DNA from: Zhouia amylolytica
GTDB lineage: Bacteria > Bacteroidota > Bacteroidia > Flavobacteriales > Flavobacteriaceae
DNA: 64,000 bases
Assembly (NCBI RefSeq): GCF_900116365.1
Contig: NZ_FPAG01000006.1
Span: 62,001-126,000 of the forward strand
Direction: 5' to 3'
In this document: piece by piece, positions 27,708 through 38,925 of the stretch
Position numbering within the stretch: the stretch's first letter is position 1
Layout of the letters: each line of letters starts with the position of its first letter
Notes under the pieces: generated by a model
Told to the model about the DNA's origin: nothing
What the model saw: the letters and a program-made list of their open reading frames with translations, nothing else
Database searches by the model: none
Program-made: the position numbers and the translations under genes

Positions 27708-27725
27708 GTTTTTAAAAAAGTTAAA

Positions 27726-28565
27726 TCAAACCAGAGTAGTTCGCTTCTCTGGTTTTTTTATATGTACAAAATTAGGTGTTTTCATGTTAAGACTTAAATG
27801 TGGTCTTACATTATTGTAAGTATCAATAGACTCTTTAACCAGGAGTTCAAGTTCTTTCTTGTTATTGCATTGATAAATTAAAAATTCACTTTTTAAGATA
27901 CCGTTTATTCTTTCGGCTAATGCATTTTGATAACAGTCATACCCTGTAGTCATGGAAGGTCTGATATTGTTTTTTCTCAATTCCGTTTGATAAACCTCGG
28001 AGCAATATTGTAGCCCTCTATCCGAATGATGGATGAGCTTAGTGTCGGTTACTCTATTGTTGATGGCCATTTTAAGAGCCTTGACCACATTATCACTATT
28101 CATGTTATCACTTAATTGATACCCCATTATCTTTCTACTGTAGGCGTCAGTAACTAACGATAGATAATGTGTGGCCTTCCTGGATTTCACATAAGTAATA
28201 TCGCTTACAAAGTACTGTTCTGGCCTGTTGATTACTTGATCCTTCATAAGGTTGTCATGTTTTCTTAACCAGTGTTTGGAATCGGTTGTTTTTGTATAGT
28301 TCTTCTTTGGCTTAACAAGTAAGGCTTCTGATCTTAAGTAAGTAAATAGGGCATCTCTACCTATTTTTATACCCTGTAGCCTAAACTCGTCCCTTAGTAG
28401 ATAATACAGCTTTCGCGTACCTATTCTTGGCATCTGCATACGCAATTGAAGTACTAATGCTTTTATTTTGGCAAGTTCCTTGGCTCGGGACTCCTGACGC
28501 TTTATGGACTGATAGAACCCTTGACGAGATATCTCAAACAACCGGCAACAACGTGATAGGCTCAC
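27726..28565 (-). CDS. IS3-family transposase OrfB (DDE catalytic domain)
   Basis: 279-aa catalytic part of the transposase. The N-terminal HTH_21 segment (SRCCRLFEISRQGFYQ) is followed by the rve integrase core with D in YFVSDITYVKS, second D in LIHHSDRGLQYCS and E in NALAERINGILKSEF. The C-terminal integrase segment VKESIDTYNNVRPHLSLNMKTP is typical of IS3. It starts at GTG 28565, overlapping the orfA stop by 4 bases. The frame stays open upstream to the A6G slippery site, which suggests production mainly as an OrfAB fusion by -1 frameshifting. Confidence 0.93.
   Translation of the reverse strand: MSLSRCCRLFEISRQGFYQSIKRQESRAKELAKIKALVLQLRMQMPRIGTRKLYYLLRDEFRLQGIKIGRDALFTYLRSEALLVKPKKNYTKTTDSKHWLRKHDNLMKDQVINRPEQYFVSDITYVKSRKATHYLSLVTDAYSRKIMGYQLSDNMNSDNVVKALKMAINNRVTDTKLIHHSDRGLQYCSEVYQTELRKNNIRPSMTTGYDCYQNALAERINGILKSEFLIYQCNNKKELELLVKESIDTYNNVRPHLSLNMKTPNFVHIKKPEKRTTLV
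27728..27759 (+). terminator. Forward-facing terminator inside the left end of the IS
   Basis: AAACCAGAG pairs with CTCTGGTTT across a 10-base loop and runs into TTTTTTT. It overlaps the last codons of orfB but points rightwards, so it would stop transcription entering from the UspA-like gene. Confidence 0.6.
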
Positions 28566-28948
28566 TTCTTGTTCTTGCCTGATGCGTTGGATTGTTGAGA
28601 TGAAAACTTTTTTCTGATTGAGGTACCATATTGACTGTCTGAGATATCAATCATCGTATTAAGAATCTTGTTCTTTAGTTTTTCATCATCTAACTCACGC
28701 TCTAAACGTTTAATTTTCTGTGCAGGTGTTTCTTTGGATTTCATAAATAGGTTTGGTTTGCTCCAGTCTAAGGTACCATGTTTTCTTAACCAAACCAAAA
28801 CTGTGCTTCTACCTTGAATCCCGTAGTGTTTTTGAGCTTGCTTGTAGGTCATCTCGCCTTTTTCTACCTGCGAGACCACAGCTAATTTAAAGCCTAGGTT
28901 ATAATCGCGCTGTGTGCGTTTGTTCCCTTTGTTCGTCTTGTCTTTCAT
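28562..28948 (-). CDS. IS3-family transposase OrfA (HTH protein)
   Basis: 128-aa DNA-binding protein with a helix-turn-helix (KLAVVSQVEKGEMTYKQAQKHYGIQ...VLVWLRKHG) and a Leu-zipper-like helix (AQKIKRLERELDDEKLKNKILNTMID), as usual for IS3 OrfA. The last 17 codons follow an A AAA AAG slippery heptamer at 28613-28607. The stop TGA overlaps the orfB GTG. Confidence 0.92.
   Translation of the reverse strand: MKDKTNKGNKRTQRDYNLGFKLAVVSQVEKGEMTYKQAQKHYGIQGRSTVLVWLRKHGTLDWSKPNLFMKSKETPAQKIKRLERELDDEKLKNKILNTMIDISDSQYGTSIRKKFSSQQSNASGKNKK
28607..28613 (-). other. Programmed -1 frameshift site of the IS3 element
   Basis: On the reverse strand A AAA AAG sits exactly in the orfA codon phase (AGA AAA AAG). 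A -1 slip continues as Val-Phe-Ile-Ser-Thr-Ile-Gln-Arg-Ile-Arg straight into orfB without a stop. This is the standard IS3 mechanism for making OrfAB. Confidence 0.8.
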
Positions 28949-28964
28949 AAATAAGTCGTTTTTG

Positions 28965-28984
28965 TGTCAACTTATATTAGGACG
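28965..28984 (+). repeat. IS3 right terminal inverted repeat
   Basis: TGTCAACTTATATTAGGACG, the inverted partner of 27688-27707 with one mismatch. Confidence 0.85.
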
Positions 28985-28993
28985 GGACATAAT

Positions 28994-29032
28994 AAATAAA
29001 AAGGCCCTGTTTTTAACAGGGCCTTTTTATTT
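28994..29032. terminator. Strong bidirectional terminator after the fucosidase gene
   Basis: An 18-bp perfect stem (AAATAAAAAGGCCCTGTT with AACAGGGCCTTTTTATTT) and a 3-base loop, T-rich on both strands. It ends the fucosidase transcript 39 bases past its stop and insulates it from the IS. Confidence 0.92.
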
Positions 29033-29070
29033 AGATTGAAATAAAGATGACACTAAATGATTTAGAACTC

Positions 29071-30549
29071 TCAATCAATAGCATCTATTTTTATTACCCA
29101 TGCTTTCTGCTGCTGCAGTTTCTTACGATACTTTAATGGAATATCAACAATAAATCCATCACCGACTTTTTCCCATTTTAAGGACTCATTGGTGCCTAGT
29201 AAAGTAATGGTTGCATTTTGAGAAGGAGTAATAGAAGATAACCACATTTTTGAAGGCATTTGCTTTTCGTTTTCATCAGGGAGATAGATTGCGTACACCG
29301 ATTTTGTATGACGATTTTGCGTGAGTGCTATTTTTCCTTCACGAAAGGGAGCAATAGCCCTCGATTCGTAAATAGCTTCACCATTGATGTTCATCCACGC
29401 TCCGATTCCTTCCATAAGTTCATAAGCTTCCGGATCCAATTCTCCTTCGGGATTCGGAGCTATATTTAAAAGGAAATTACCACCTTTGGCAACAATGTCT
29501 ACCATGGTGTGAATAATTTTACCTAGTGGCTTATATTCCCGACTTTTTCTCCATGACCAACCATCCTTTGCACTCGTATAACAAGTCTCCCACGGAACCA
29601 GCATAGCATGATCAGGAACCCTGTTTTCTGGTGTAATATAGTTTTGGTATGGGCCCTCAACAGCTCTGTCCACCACGATTAATCCTGGTTGCTTATCTCT
29701 TGCTTTCTTTGCAATCTCAGCCATTCTTAAATCTTGACTCTGAAGGTTAAATTGCTTAAAACCTTTCATACTTCGGTAAGCCCATAATTCCTGTTCGGTA
29801 TAGGGTTGTACCCATCCACCATCAAGCCATAGTATGTCAATATTACCATAGTTGGTCATTAACTCATCTATTTGGTTATGGGTATACTGAACAAATTTAT
29901 CCCATCGCTCGGGATAACGCTCTATGCTATAATTTGGATTTCGATCGGCGGTTGCATTCTCTGGCCACCAAAAGTAAGGTGAGTGCCAGTCAGGTTTTGA
30001 AAAATAGGCACCGATCATAAAACCTTCATTTCCAAATTCTTTAAAAATTTCTTTGGTAACATCCGCTTTCGGATGCTTGTGAAAGGGAGTGTTGACTGAG
30101 GTTATTTTATAGTCAGAATATTGAGTGTCATACATGGCGAATCCATCGTGATGCTTTGTAGTAAACACAACGTACTTCATGCCAGCTTCCCTGGCTGCTT
30201 TTGCCCATTTCTTGGGATTAAACTTTACAGGGTTAAAAGTATGCTGTAGACCTTCATAGTCTTTTTTATATTGCTCGTAATTATCGTTGTTCCTAAAACG
30301 CTTAATCCATTCTTCATCCTCACCACAAATGGACCAGGATTCAATAATTCCCCATTGACTGTAGGTGCCCCAATGCATCATTAATCCAAATTTTAGATCT
30401 TGCCATTTCGTTAATTTTTCTGACACCTTTGGGTCCGTAACAGGAGTATATTTTTGGTTTTCTTCCTGAGAAAATGAATGCAGGGAAGTTAGTAATAAGA
30501 ATGCAATTAGCAGTTTAGACGTAATTTGATGTAAATATTTAAGAAGCAT
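29071..30549 (-). CDS. Alpha-L-fucosidase, GH29, exported
   Basis: 492-aa secreted glycoside hydrolase family 29 enzyme that releases L-fucose from glycans. A signal peptide (hydrophobic residues about 12-27, ending SFS-Q) is followed by the GH29 core: KFGLMMHWGTYSQWG, KYVVFTTKHHDGFAMYDTQYSDY and the nucleophile segment ILWLDGGW with D243. A C-terminal beta domain covers about residues 400-490. A second, shorter GH29 enzyme is at 59337. No SusC/SusD pair or sulfatase lies next to it, so this is not a classical polysaccharide utilisation locus. Confidence 0.95.
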   Translation of the reverse strand: MLLKYLHQITSKLLIAFLLLTSLHSFSQEENQKYTPVTDPKVSEKLTKWQDLKFGLMMHWGTYSQWGIIESWSICGEDEEWIKRFRNNDNYEQYKKDYEGLQHTFNPVKFNPKKWAKAAREAGMKYVVFTTKHHDGFAMYDTQYSDYKITSVNTPFHKHPKADVTKEIFKEFGNEGFMIGAYFSKPDWHSPYFWWPENATADRNPNYSIERYPERWDKFVQYTHNQIDELMTNYGNIDILWLDGGWVQPYTEQELWAYRSMKGFKQFNLQSQDLRMAEIAKKARDKQPGLIVVDRAVEGPYQNYITPENRVPDHAMLVPWETCYTSAKDGWSWRKSREYKPLGKIIHTMVDIVAKGGNFLLNIAPNPEGELDPEAYELMEGIGAWMNINGEAIYESRAIAPFREGKIALTQNRHTKSVYAIYLPDENEKQMPSKMWLSSITPSQNATITLLGTNESLKWEKVGDGFIVDIPLKYRKKLQQQKAWVIKIDAID

Positions 30550-30649
30550 ATAGTACTATGATTTAAAGAAAGGAACAATATAAATTAAAAAATCAGAAAT
30601 ACAATCGTTTGTTTGATATTGTAAAGTAAATGATAATTTCTGTGAGTAT

Positions 30650-31273
30650 TTACAAGGATTGAATGCGCATACGGTGGTGTCGCTGTAACAAAACGGGATA
30701 TAGATTCCCGAAAATATTTATAATAGTCAGGAATAACCCCAGAAGTGCATAATTATGGAATATTAAAATTATAACCACAATTTGAATAATGATGAAAGAT
30801 GCCAGGTGACTGAATTCTGATTGCTTGGTTTGGTAAACGAAACTCTGCAGTCCGGTTCGTTTACCATTAAAATACTTTTTCCTTTGTGTTTTATGCCCCC
30901 AGAAGAACAGTAATAATATTTTCTTGAAGAAAGCAATATTGAGGGTATCATATAATTTATTGGTCAATTTTTTGTTTTTAACCTTATAATAGGTTTCGGG
31001 AAGCATTTTGTGGGTTGCATAGGCAAATCCTGTAAAAGCAAATACCCCTGTAATGAATAGGGCTAATAATAAAGAAAGAATAAAAATTTCTGTAATCGAA
31101 TAGTCTTGAGGATGGGTATTGATTAGATTCCTGATTAGATCAAAGGATCGATAAAGAAGAAATACGGAGAATAAAGGAAATAGAATTTTCTTTACAGTCA
31201 TAGCCATTATTTCATATTTAGCAGTTGAATATACCCTTTTCTTATCTATATACCTATATCTGAAGGAATCCAT
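30650..31273 (-). CDS. Membrane protein, possibly CrtO-like acyltransferase
   Basis: 207-aa protein with about four hydrophobic segments (near residues 27-45, 65-90, 150-170 and 172-190). The C-terminus NLYPVLLQRHHRMRIQSL resembles the N-x-YP-x-LLQR-x-x-R-x-R ending of glycosyl-4,4'-diaponeurosporenoate acyltransferase (CrtO) and related membrane proteins. The GKRTGLQSF...SEFSHLASFIIIQ stretch also fits. No carotenoid genes are nearby, so the function stays open. Whether translation starts at ATG 31273 or at an internal Met near residue 23 or 25 cannot be decided. Confidence 0.55.
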   Translation of the reverse strand: MDSFRYRYIDKKRVYSTAKYEIMAMTVKKILFPLFSVFLLYRSFDLIRNLINTHPQDYSITEIFILSLLLALFITGVFAFTGFAYATHKMLPETYYKVKNKKLTNKLYDTLNIAFFKKILLLFFWGHKTQRKKYFNGKRTGLQSFVYQTKQSEFSHLASFIIIQIVVIILIFHNYALLGLFLTIINIFGNLYPVLLQRHHRMRIQSL

Positions 31274-33776
<2,503 letters not shown>

Positions 33777-33805
33777 GCAGATTATTAATACTTATAAAAT
33801 CCTTT

Positions 33806-33832
33806 AAAGGTGGTCTTCGGACCACCTTTTTT
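33806..33832 (+). terminator. Terminator of katG
   Basis: AAAGGTGGTC-TTCG-GACCACCTTT followed by TTTT: a 10-bp stem with the very stable C(UUCG)G tetraloop. Confidence 0.93.
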
Positions 33833-33989
33833 ATTAGACTAAAAAAAATATCCCTAAATGCCTATTCAACAAAATGGGCATTACATCACAAAACTACGAC
33901 CCTTCACACCAAGCCCTGTTTTATAGTCCTTTAGTGCCTTTAAACTGAATAATTTTACCCTATTGAAAATTCATTCTAAAAACATTTTT

Positions 33990-34799
33990 ATGAAAAAACA
34001 AATTTGGAAAACTATCTGGCTTTTTAGTTTTATTATAGGGACTTTTAGCCTTAACGGTTGTACAAAAGAAGAATTATTATCGCAGATTCAACATGAATCA
34101 TTCTCCATCATTTCGGAATACACCAAAACCAAATATCGTATAAACATTATGTATCCCGAAAGATTCAATACGGAAAATAATTACCATACAATATTTCTTT
34201 TAGATGGAGATGATTATTTCAATGAAGCAGCGAATGTCATTGCCAGATTAAGTAAGGAAAAAATAGTCCTTGTTGGAATTGGATATGCAGATAAAAATCA
34301 GCGAGGTACAGATTATTCTTTTCCTGAAGATAAAGACTTCCCTGGTGATTCAGGTGGTGCTTTGGCATTTCTTAAATTTTTAAACAACGAACTCATTCCA
34401 TGGGTCGAAATTAATATGGGCATTCATAGTAGTGATAAAACCCTGTTTGGTCATTCTTTGGGAGGGTATTTTGCGCTCTTTACCCTATTTCAGCAAAATC
34501 AGACAAATCCGTTCGATAATATCATTGCTGGCAGCTCCAACCTCATGTGGTACAATGCTTACCTATTCGATTTGGAACAGGATTATTATAATACCTTTAA
34601 AGGTTTGGAAATAAGATTGTTTCTTGCTGTGGGTGATCTCGAAGGAGCCTCCTTAAACTTGTTTCATGATGCGTTTGTTGAAAAATTAAGGAGTAGATCG
34701 TATTCAGGGTTCAGCTTAAATTTTGAACGACTTAAAAATACCTCGCATAGAAATAGTCCTATAGTCACCTTTGAAAACTCAGTTTCAATTTTATTTTAA
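33990..34799 (+). CDS. Esterase-D-family alpha/beta hydrolase, lipoprotein
   Basis: 269-aa putative esterase (PF00756 type, as in siderophore esterases and S-formylglutathione hydrolases). The start is set at ATG 33990, giving the signal MKKQIWKTIWLFSFIIGTFSLNGC with a lipid-attachment Cys. Core features: HTIFLLDGDDYF, LVGIGYADKNQRGTDYSFP and nucleophile S156 in FGHSLGGYF; the likely acid is in VGDLEG and the likely His is SHRNSP near the end. A paralogue is at 49209. The gene for an outer-membrane-barrel-like protein follows 10 bases later, so the two form an operon. Confidence 0.85.
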   Translation: MKKQIWKTIWLFSFIIGTFSLNGCTKEELLSQIQHESFSIISEYTKTKYRINIMYPERFNTENNYHTIFLLDGDDYFNEAANVIARLSKEKIVLVGIGYADKNQRGTDYSFPEDKDFPGDSGGALAFLKFLNNELIPWVEINMGIHSSDKTLFGHSLGGYFALFTLFQQNQTNPFDNIIAGSSNLMWYNAYLFDLEQDYYNTFKGLEIRLFLAVGDLEGASLNLFHDAFVEKLRSRSYSGFSLNFERLKNTSHRNSPIVTFENSVSILF

Positions 34800-34809
34800 T
34801 AAAGTCCTC

Positions 34810-35430
34810 ATGAAAAATCAACTATTCATCATAATAACCTTAATTACATTTAAAACCATTGGTCAAACCCAGTCTTCGGTTAAATACCCGGAGAAAAAAA
34901 AGTGGAGGTTGGAGCTTTTATTTACCCAGGATATTCTAAATACCAGCTATGGAGATAATTTTGGTTTCGTATTTAAAGTGAAAAAACCTGCTTTTCAAAA
35001 AAAGCATTTTGACCTTTATTATGGGGTTTGTTATCAAAATAGCTATATAGATGAAACCGATAATTTATTTACGAAGGGAATAGATGGCTATACCAAAGAC
35101 AATGGACTATATATGGTATATGAACTACGCTACCAGCCTTTTCAAAAGAAAAAGTTTTATGTGTCTCTTGAGCCATTTATCGGATTAACCCATTTAAAAT
35201 CAAAAGGAACTTTACGAATACCTGAACATGATGTCTACCAAAAATATAAGAAAAACTATACGTACTTTAATTATGGGTTGTCCCAATCAATTGGAATTAA
35301 TATGAATGATTTTAGTATTAGTGGTTTTGCATGGGGATCCTTAAAAGGATTTTTAGACAATGGAAGAAGTCGCCCTGCAGATTTTGATTCACGACTTTTT
35401 CTGGGGATTGGCTTAGGCTATTCTTTATAA
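34810..35430 (+). CDS. Probable outer-membrane beta-barrel protein
   Basis: 206-aa exported protein starting at ATG 34810 (MKNQLFIIITLITFKTIGQ, cleavable signal). The rest alternates polar and aromatic/hydrophobic residues in short strands separated by turns (FGFVFKVKKPAF, FDLYYGVCYQNSYI, LYMVYELRYQPF, FYVSLEPFIGLTHL), ending in LFLGIGLGYSL. These features fit a small 8-stranded outer-membrane barrel. No family name can be given. Co-transcribed with the esterase. Ends against the LytTR gene at a shared terminator. Confidence 0.65.
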   Translation: MKNQLFIIITLITFKTIGQTQSSVKYPEKKKWRLELLFTQDILNTSYGDNFGFVFKVKKPAFQKKHFDLYYGVCYQNSYIDETDNLFTKGIDGYTKDNGLYMVYELRYQPFQKKKFYVSLEPFIGLTHLKSKGTLRIPEHDVYQKYKKNYTYFNYGLSQSIGINMNDFSISGFAWGSLKGFLDNGRSRPADFDSRLFLGIGLGYSL

Positions 35431-35457
35431 ATATGAAATAGGGAGTATAAAATTATG

Positions 35458-35489
35458 AAGGTGTAATCTGAGTCCTGATTACACCTTTT
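35458..35489. terminator. Bidirectional terminator between barrel and LytTR genes
   Basis: AAGGTGTAATC and GATTACACCTT form an 11-bp stem with an 8-base loop. It overlaps the last codons of the LytTR gene. Confidence 0.8.
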
Positions 35490-36402
35490 CAGAAAGAAAA
35501 GCTTCCTTAAATACCTGAAACTTATTTCGTGAAACTGGAACCTCCTCCTTTACTCCATTAAAAATAATCCGATAATTTCGAGCATTTCCGGCAGTAGCCT
35601 TAATATTTTTAATATTTACAACATACGATCGATGGGTGCAAATGATAAAAGGAAATTTGTCTAAAGCGTTTTCTAAAGTTTGAATTCCAATTCGATAGGG
35701 TTTACAGGCCACCCCGTTAGTGCTTTTGGAATACAAGTCAATATAATTTCCATCGGCCTTTGCAAAGAGAAATTTATCAGTGTCGAGTTCTATTAATTCA
35801 GTTTTATTATTGGTTTGAATCCTAACAACATCACCTTCACTGTTTTTGGTAAAATCAATCCTACGCTGTAGTTCTTCATTGAATAAAGAAACTTCCTTTA
35901 AGTTTTGTTTTAAAATAAGGGTGTAATTAAACCAAACAATCAAAAATGTAGGTAGCGAGCCAACAGCAACGACATAAAAGGAAGCGTTTATAAACTTTAA
36001 TAAAAGATTAGTGTTATGATGTTCTTTTTCAATAATATAAGCCATTATGTTATTGCAGACTGCAATAAAGAAAAGCAGAGAAACAATTAAAAGAAACTCT
36101 TTGCCGACGGTCCAATGCTCCCTTGTAATTGGATTGAAAAATAACCTGGGTACCAACTCTGTGATAAATAAAATACTGCAAAAACTGGATAAACCGGCCA
36201 GGGTGCAAACCTGTATTTTAGAAAGTATAAATTGGCTATTGACCTGATCAATATCCAAGGCAAACCAATTGATCATTGAAATAAGTAGTCCAATTGCAAT
36301 AGCAACCCCCAAATTTCGTTTAAAATAAAACAAATACGGATAAGGCTTATTGATAATAGGAATTATGTATTGTTGTAACACTAAGTCTAATTTTAGGATC
36401 AA
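35479..36402 (-). CDS. Membrane-anchored LytTR DNA-binding regulator
   Basis: 307-aa protein with four predicted membrane segments in the first 180 residues and a C-terminal LytTR domain (about residues 205-305). The LytTR domain contains KFLFAKADGNYIDLY, RIGIQTLENALDKFPFIICTHRSYVVNIKNI and EEVPVSRNKFQVFKEAF. It has no receiver domain, so it is not a normal response regulator; it presumably senses a membrane or extracellular cue directly. Target genes are unknown. Convergent with the esterase/barrel operon. Confidence 0.92.
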   Translation of the reverse strand: MILKLDLVLQQYIIPIINKPYPYLFYFKRNLGVAIAIGLLISMINWFALDIDQVNSQFILSKIQVCTLAGLSSFCSILFITELVPRLFFNPITREHWTVGKEFLLIVSLLFFIAVCNNIMAYIIEKEHHNTNLLLKFINASFYVVAVGSLPTFLIVWFNYTLILKQNLKEVSLFNEELQRRIDFTKNSEGDVVRIQTNNKTELIELDTDKFLFAKADGNYIDLYSKSTNGVACKPYRIGIQTLENALDKFPFIICTHRSYVVNIKNIKATAGNARNYRIIFNGVKEEVPVSRNKFQVFKEAFLSEKV

Positions 36403-36628
36403 AGGTAAAACTTTTAAAAACCCAGAAATGATTTTTACAGGATAACAAAAGTTAAGTTTTTATCACCATTTTATTTTTTATACAATCATAGCCATGGGTG
36501 GCAAATTGCCTGAACCAGAATTGGTGTGTCAATTCCGCTTAAAATTCGACTGTTTAGAAATTTTAAAAAAAGTAATAATTGAGTAAAATCATACCATCTA
36601 TACCTTAGCCGGATCAGTATAAAGAAAC

Positions 36629-37537
36629 TTAAGGTGTTTTCTGAGTATTGAATTCAGCCATAACCGGATAATGGTCAGACAATAGACTTGTATCTTCTTG
36701 GTTAAAGAAAGTAACCTTCATACATTTTTTTGCCAACTCCGGATTCGCAAAAATATAATCAATCCGTTGTCGGTTTTTGATTATTGAATTAGCAGTATTG
36801 TTGTATTTCCCAATTAACGCCGGAGTAGGAAAAGTGAAATTTTTATTAGAAGGCATTATTGTATTAATACTAACATCAATAGCAGGAATGCTTAAAAACT
36901 TTGAAATTACAGCGTAGTCAAACTCTCCAAGTCTTAGGTTTGAGTATTTTTCATTGCTTTTTGATCTATCTTTAAGAGCCGGCTTTGATTCCATCCAGTA
37001 GGCATCAAAAGGGGAGAAGGCATTAAAATCACCTAAGATTAAGTAATTTTTATGAGTGTTCTCTGAAATAAGCTTAGTAATGTACTGTGCTTCTTTTAAT
37101 CTGATATCAGCATCAGAAGGCGAAAGGTGAACTATATAAAAATCAATCCCATAAGTCTCACAATGTAATAAACCATGCCAGAAAGGTTTTTTTATTCGAT
37201 CTTTTACAATGATGGGTTGATTTGAAGTTATTCCGGTAGGGTATCCTTCTGTCTTTAAAATTGCTACATACTCATGCCCCCATTTCAAAGCATCTTCCTT
37301 AAGTTGTTCTTCAGTATAACCACATAATTCCTGTAGTGCTAATACATCCGGATTTTGTGCTTTAACCCATGCCGTTAAATTCGATTTGCGCTCAATGTCT
37401 TTACCCCAGTCAAAACCATTCCAGATATTATAGGTCATTATCTTCAAGGAGGATTTCTCTTTTTGTTGAGAATGTCCGATTGTGGAAATACTTGAGATGA
37501 ATAGGAGGGCAAGTATGAATTTGTTGAGGTTGAGCAT
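36629..37537 (-). CDS. Exported endonuclease/exonuclease/phosphatase-fold protein
   Basis: 302-aa secreted protein of the EEP superfamily (DNase I, sphingomyelinase and inositol phosphatase relatives). A signal peptide (FILALLFISSISTIGHS) precedes the core: LKIMTYNIWNGFDW, DVLALQELCG (metal-binding Glu), LILGDFNAFSPFDAYW and the terminal LLSDHYPVMAEF with the catalytic Asp-His. The substrate could be a nucleic acid, phospholipid or phosphosugar; this cannot be resolved by eye. It stands between the LytTR gene and a ChaN-like lipoprotein gene, and forms no obvious operon. Confidence 0.9.
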   Translation of the reverse strand: MLNLNKFILALLFISSISTIGHSQQKEKSSLKIMTYNIWNGFDWGKDIERKSNLTAWVKAQNPDVLALQELCGYTEEQLKEDALKWGHEYVAILKTEGYPTGITSNQPIIVKDRIKKPFWHGLLHCETYGIDFYIVHLSPSDADIRLKEAQYITKLISENTHKNYLILGDFNAFSPFDAYWMESKPALKDRSKSNEKYSNLRLGEFDYAVISKFLSIPAIDVSINTIMPSNKNFTFPTPALIGKYNNTANSIIKNRQRIDYIFANPELAKKCMKVTFFNQEDTSLLSDHYPVMAEFNTQKTP

Positions 37538-37668
37538 CGATGTGTAGCCTTTAATAGTTTTTTGAACAATAGATAAAACTAAATATTTGATGGAAAATGA
37601 ACAAGTTAAACATACTGGAAAATAAAATCAGGTTTATGAATAAGCAAAAAGCTTAGAGATTTTCAGAA

Positions 37669-38901
37669 TCAATGTACTCGCTTTTCAAGCTTTAGAGACT
37701 CCGTCCCATTCGTAACTATAATCTCATAAGTGCCTTTTTTCAAGCCTAGATGGCCTGTCAGATTTCGATTCGTAACTTCGGTTACATCAATTGGAACCGC
37801 TAAATCTATGGGCTCTCCCTTTTTATAAGCTAGTAACATTACCGGAAATTCAATTGAAATATCTTTTAAGTTAATGGAAACATTTTTGTTTGCTCCTTGA
37901 AAGACCCAATGTGGCCGGTTATTAATATAGGAGGTTAAAGGATGTAAAACAATAAGATCAGCCCAGGCTTCCCTACGTTTATGAGGTAGAGCTTCACCTG
38001 TTGTCTTGTTAATAATAACAGAAGATTCATCAATATCAAAAGCTTTCCTGAATGGATGGTTGAATTTCACATCACTTCTTTCACTATAAATCACCTGATT
38101 TATAGTTAACGGATCTATTCCGGTATATTCAGTTAAACGTGAGGCCATGGCTTTTTCCCATGATTTATGTTTCCCTTCTAGGACGTGTTCAAAACCACAA
38201 TGAATTAAAAACTTTTCATTGGGTTTGGTGCTCATATACTTTTGGATGTTCTGGGCTTGTGCGATCTCTCTCTCTTTACCATTTCCCTCACCCGTATTTT
38301 CATACGGAAAAAGCTCATAGCCAATAGCTAAAGCCTCACGAATCAAATTTCCGAATTGAGGATCCTTGGTGTAATACCCGGATTCGAGAATGGGATATTT
38401 CCTGATATTGATTTCTTTATCCAGGTAACCTCCATTCCCAAGAGCTTCAAGGCCAAGGTTTCTATATCCGAGATCATAGAGCTCTTTAAGAAGAGACTTT
38501 GTAAAAACACGGTGAAAAGAGTTGTGATGAGCCTCGTTAATAATAATTACATTGGTTTTCTTAGCTTCTTCAATAATATACTTTTTAGCATTTAGAGTGG
38601 CATACAAATCTTTTATAGAATCAATTTGAATGGAATTGTAATTTCGCTCCCTGGTACCCATAGCCAAATCCCATTCAATAAGGGCATTTCTATAATCGCC
38701 TTTGTTGGCATAGTTTGCAGCCGATAATTGATGCTTCCAGGGTACAGTGTCTTTAGCAACCTTATTGGCGATTGAAGAAGAAAATTGATAAGGTGTTTTA
38801 AAATCATTTTTTTCAGTGATATTTTTCGATGAATGACAATTTGAAAACATAATCATAATAAGACCCACTGAAAAAGTCTTAGAGAATTTTTTTAAATACA
38901 T
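37669..38901 (-). CDS. Lipoprotein with ChaN/TIKI-like domain
   Basis: 410-aa exported lipoprotein starting at ATG 38901 (signal ...GLIMIMFSNC with lipidated Cys). After a short helical repeat-like region (YANKGDYRNALIEWDLAMG) comes VIIINEAHHNSFHRVFTKSLLKEL...GYRNLGLEALGNGG. This is reminiscent of the ChaN/TIKI/erythromycin-esterase-like fold, in which a Glu-x-x-His motif opens the active site. IHCGFEHVLEGKHKSWEKAMASRL fits the second His region. The function is unknown; hydrolase or heme/iron roles are possible. Transcribed from a promoter that contains a 34-bp perfect inverted repeat. Confidence 0.6.
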   Translation of the reverse strand: MYLKKFSKTFSVGLIMIMFSNCHSSKNITEKNDFKTPYQFSSSIANKVAKDTVPWKHQLSAANYANKGDYRNALIEWDLAMGTRERNYNSIQIDSIKDLYATLNAKKYIIEEAKKTNVIIINEAHHNSFHRVFTKSLLKELYDLGYRNLGLEALGNGGYLDKEINIRKYPILESGYYTKDPQFGNLIREALAIGYELFPYENTGEGNGKEREIAQAQNIQKYMSTKPNEKFLIHCGFEHVLEGKHKSWEKAMASRLTEYTGIDPLTINQVIYSERSDVKFNHPFRKAFDIDESSVIINKTTGEALPHKRREAWADLIVLHPLTSYINNRPHWVFQGANKNVSINLKDISIEFPVMLLAYKKGEPIDLAVPIDVTEVTNRNLTGHLGLKKGTYEIIVTNGTESLKLEKRVH

Positions 38902-38925
38902 GTTGTTGGTTTTGATTGATAAAAA

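Larger units (their letters stand above)
27683..28989 (-). mobile_element. IS3-family insertion sequence
   Basis: Element of about 1307 bp with two transposase frames on the reverse strand. The core inverted repeats match at 19 of 20 positions: CGTCCTAATATAGGTTGACA at 27688-27707 against the reverse complement of 28965-28984. Extending to TG...CA ends, as in IS3 elements, gives 27683-28989. No clear target-site duplication is seen, so the outer limits are approximate and the copy may be old or rearranged. Both frames look intact, so it may still be active. It lies between the UspA-like gene and a terminator and disrupts no recognisable gene. Confidence 0.85.

Noticed and set aside
27683-28989. 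Composite transposon or genomic island bounded by the IS
   Set aside because: Only one IS copy is in the window and flanking genes show no cargo character.
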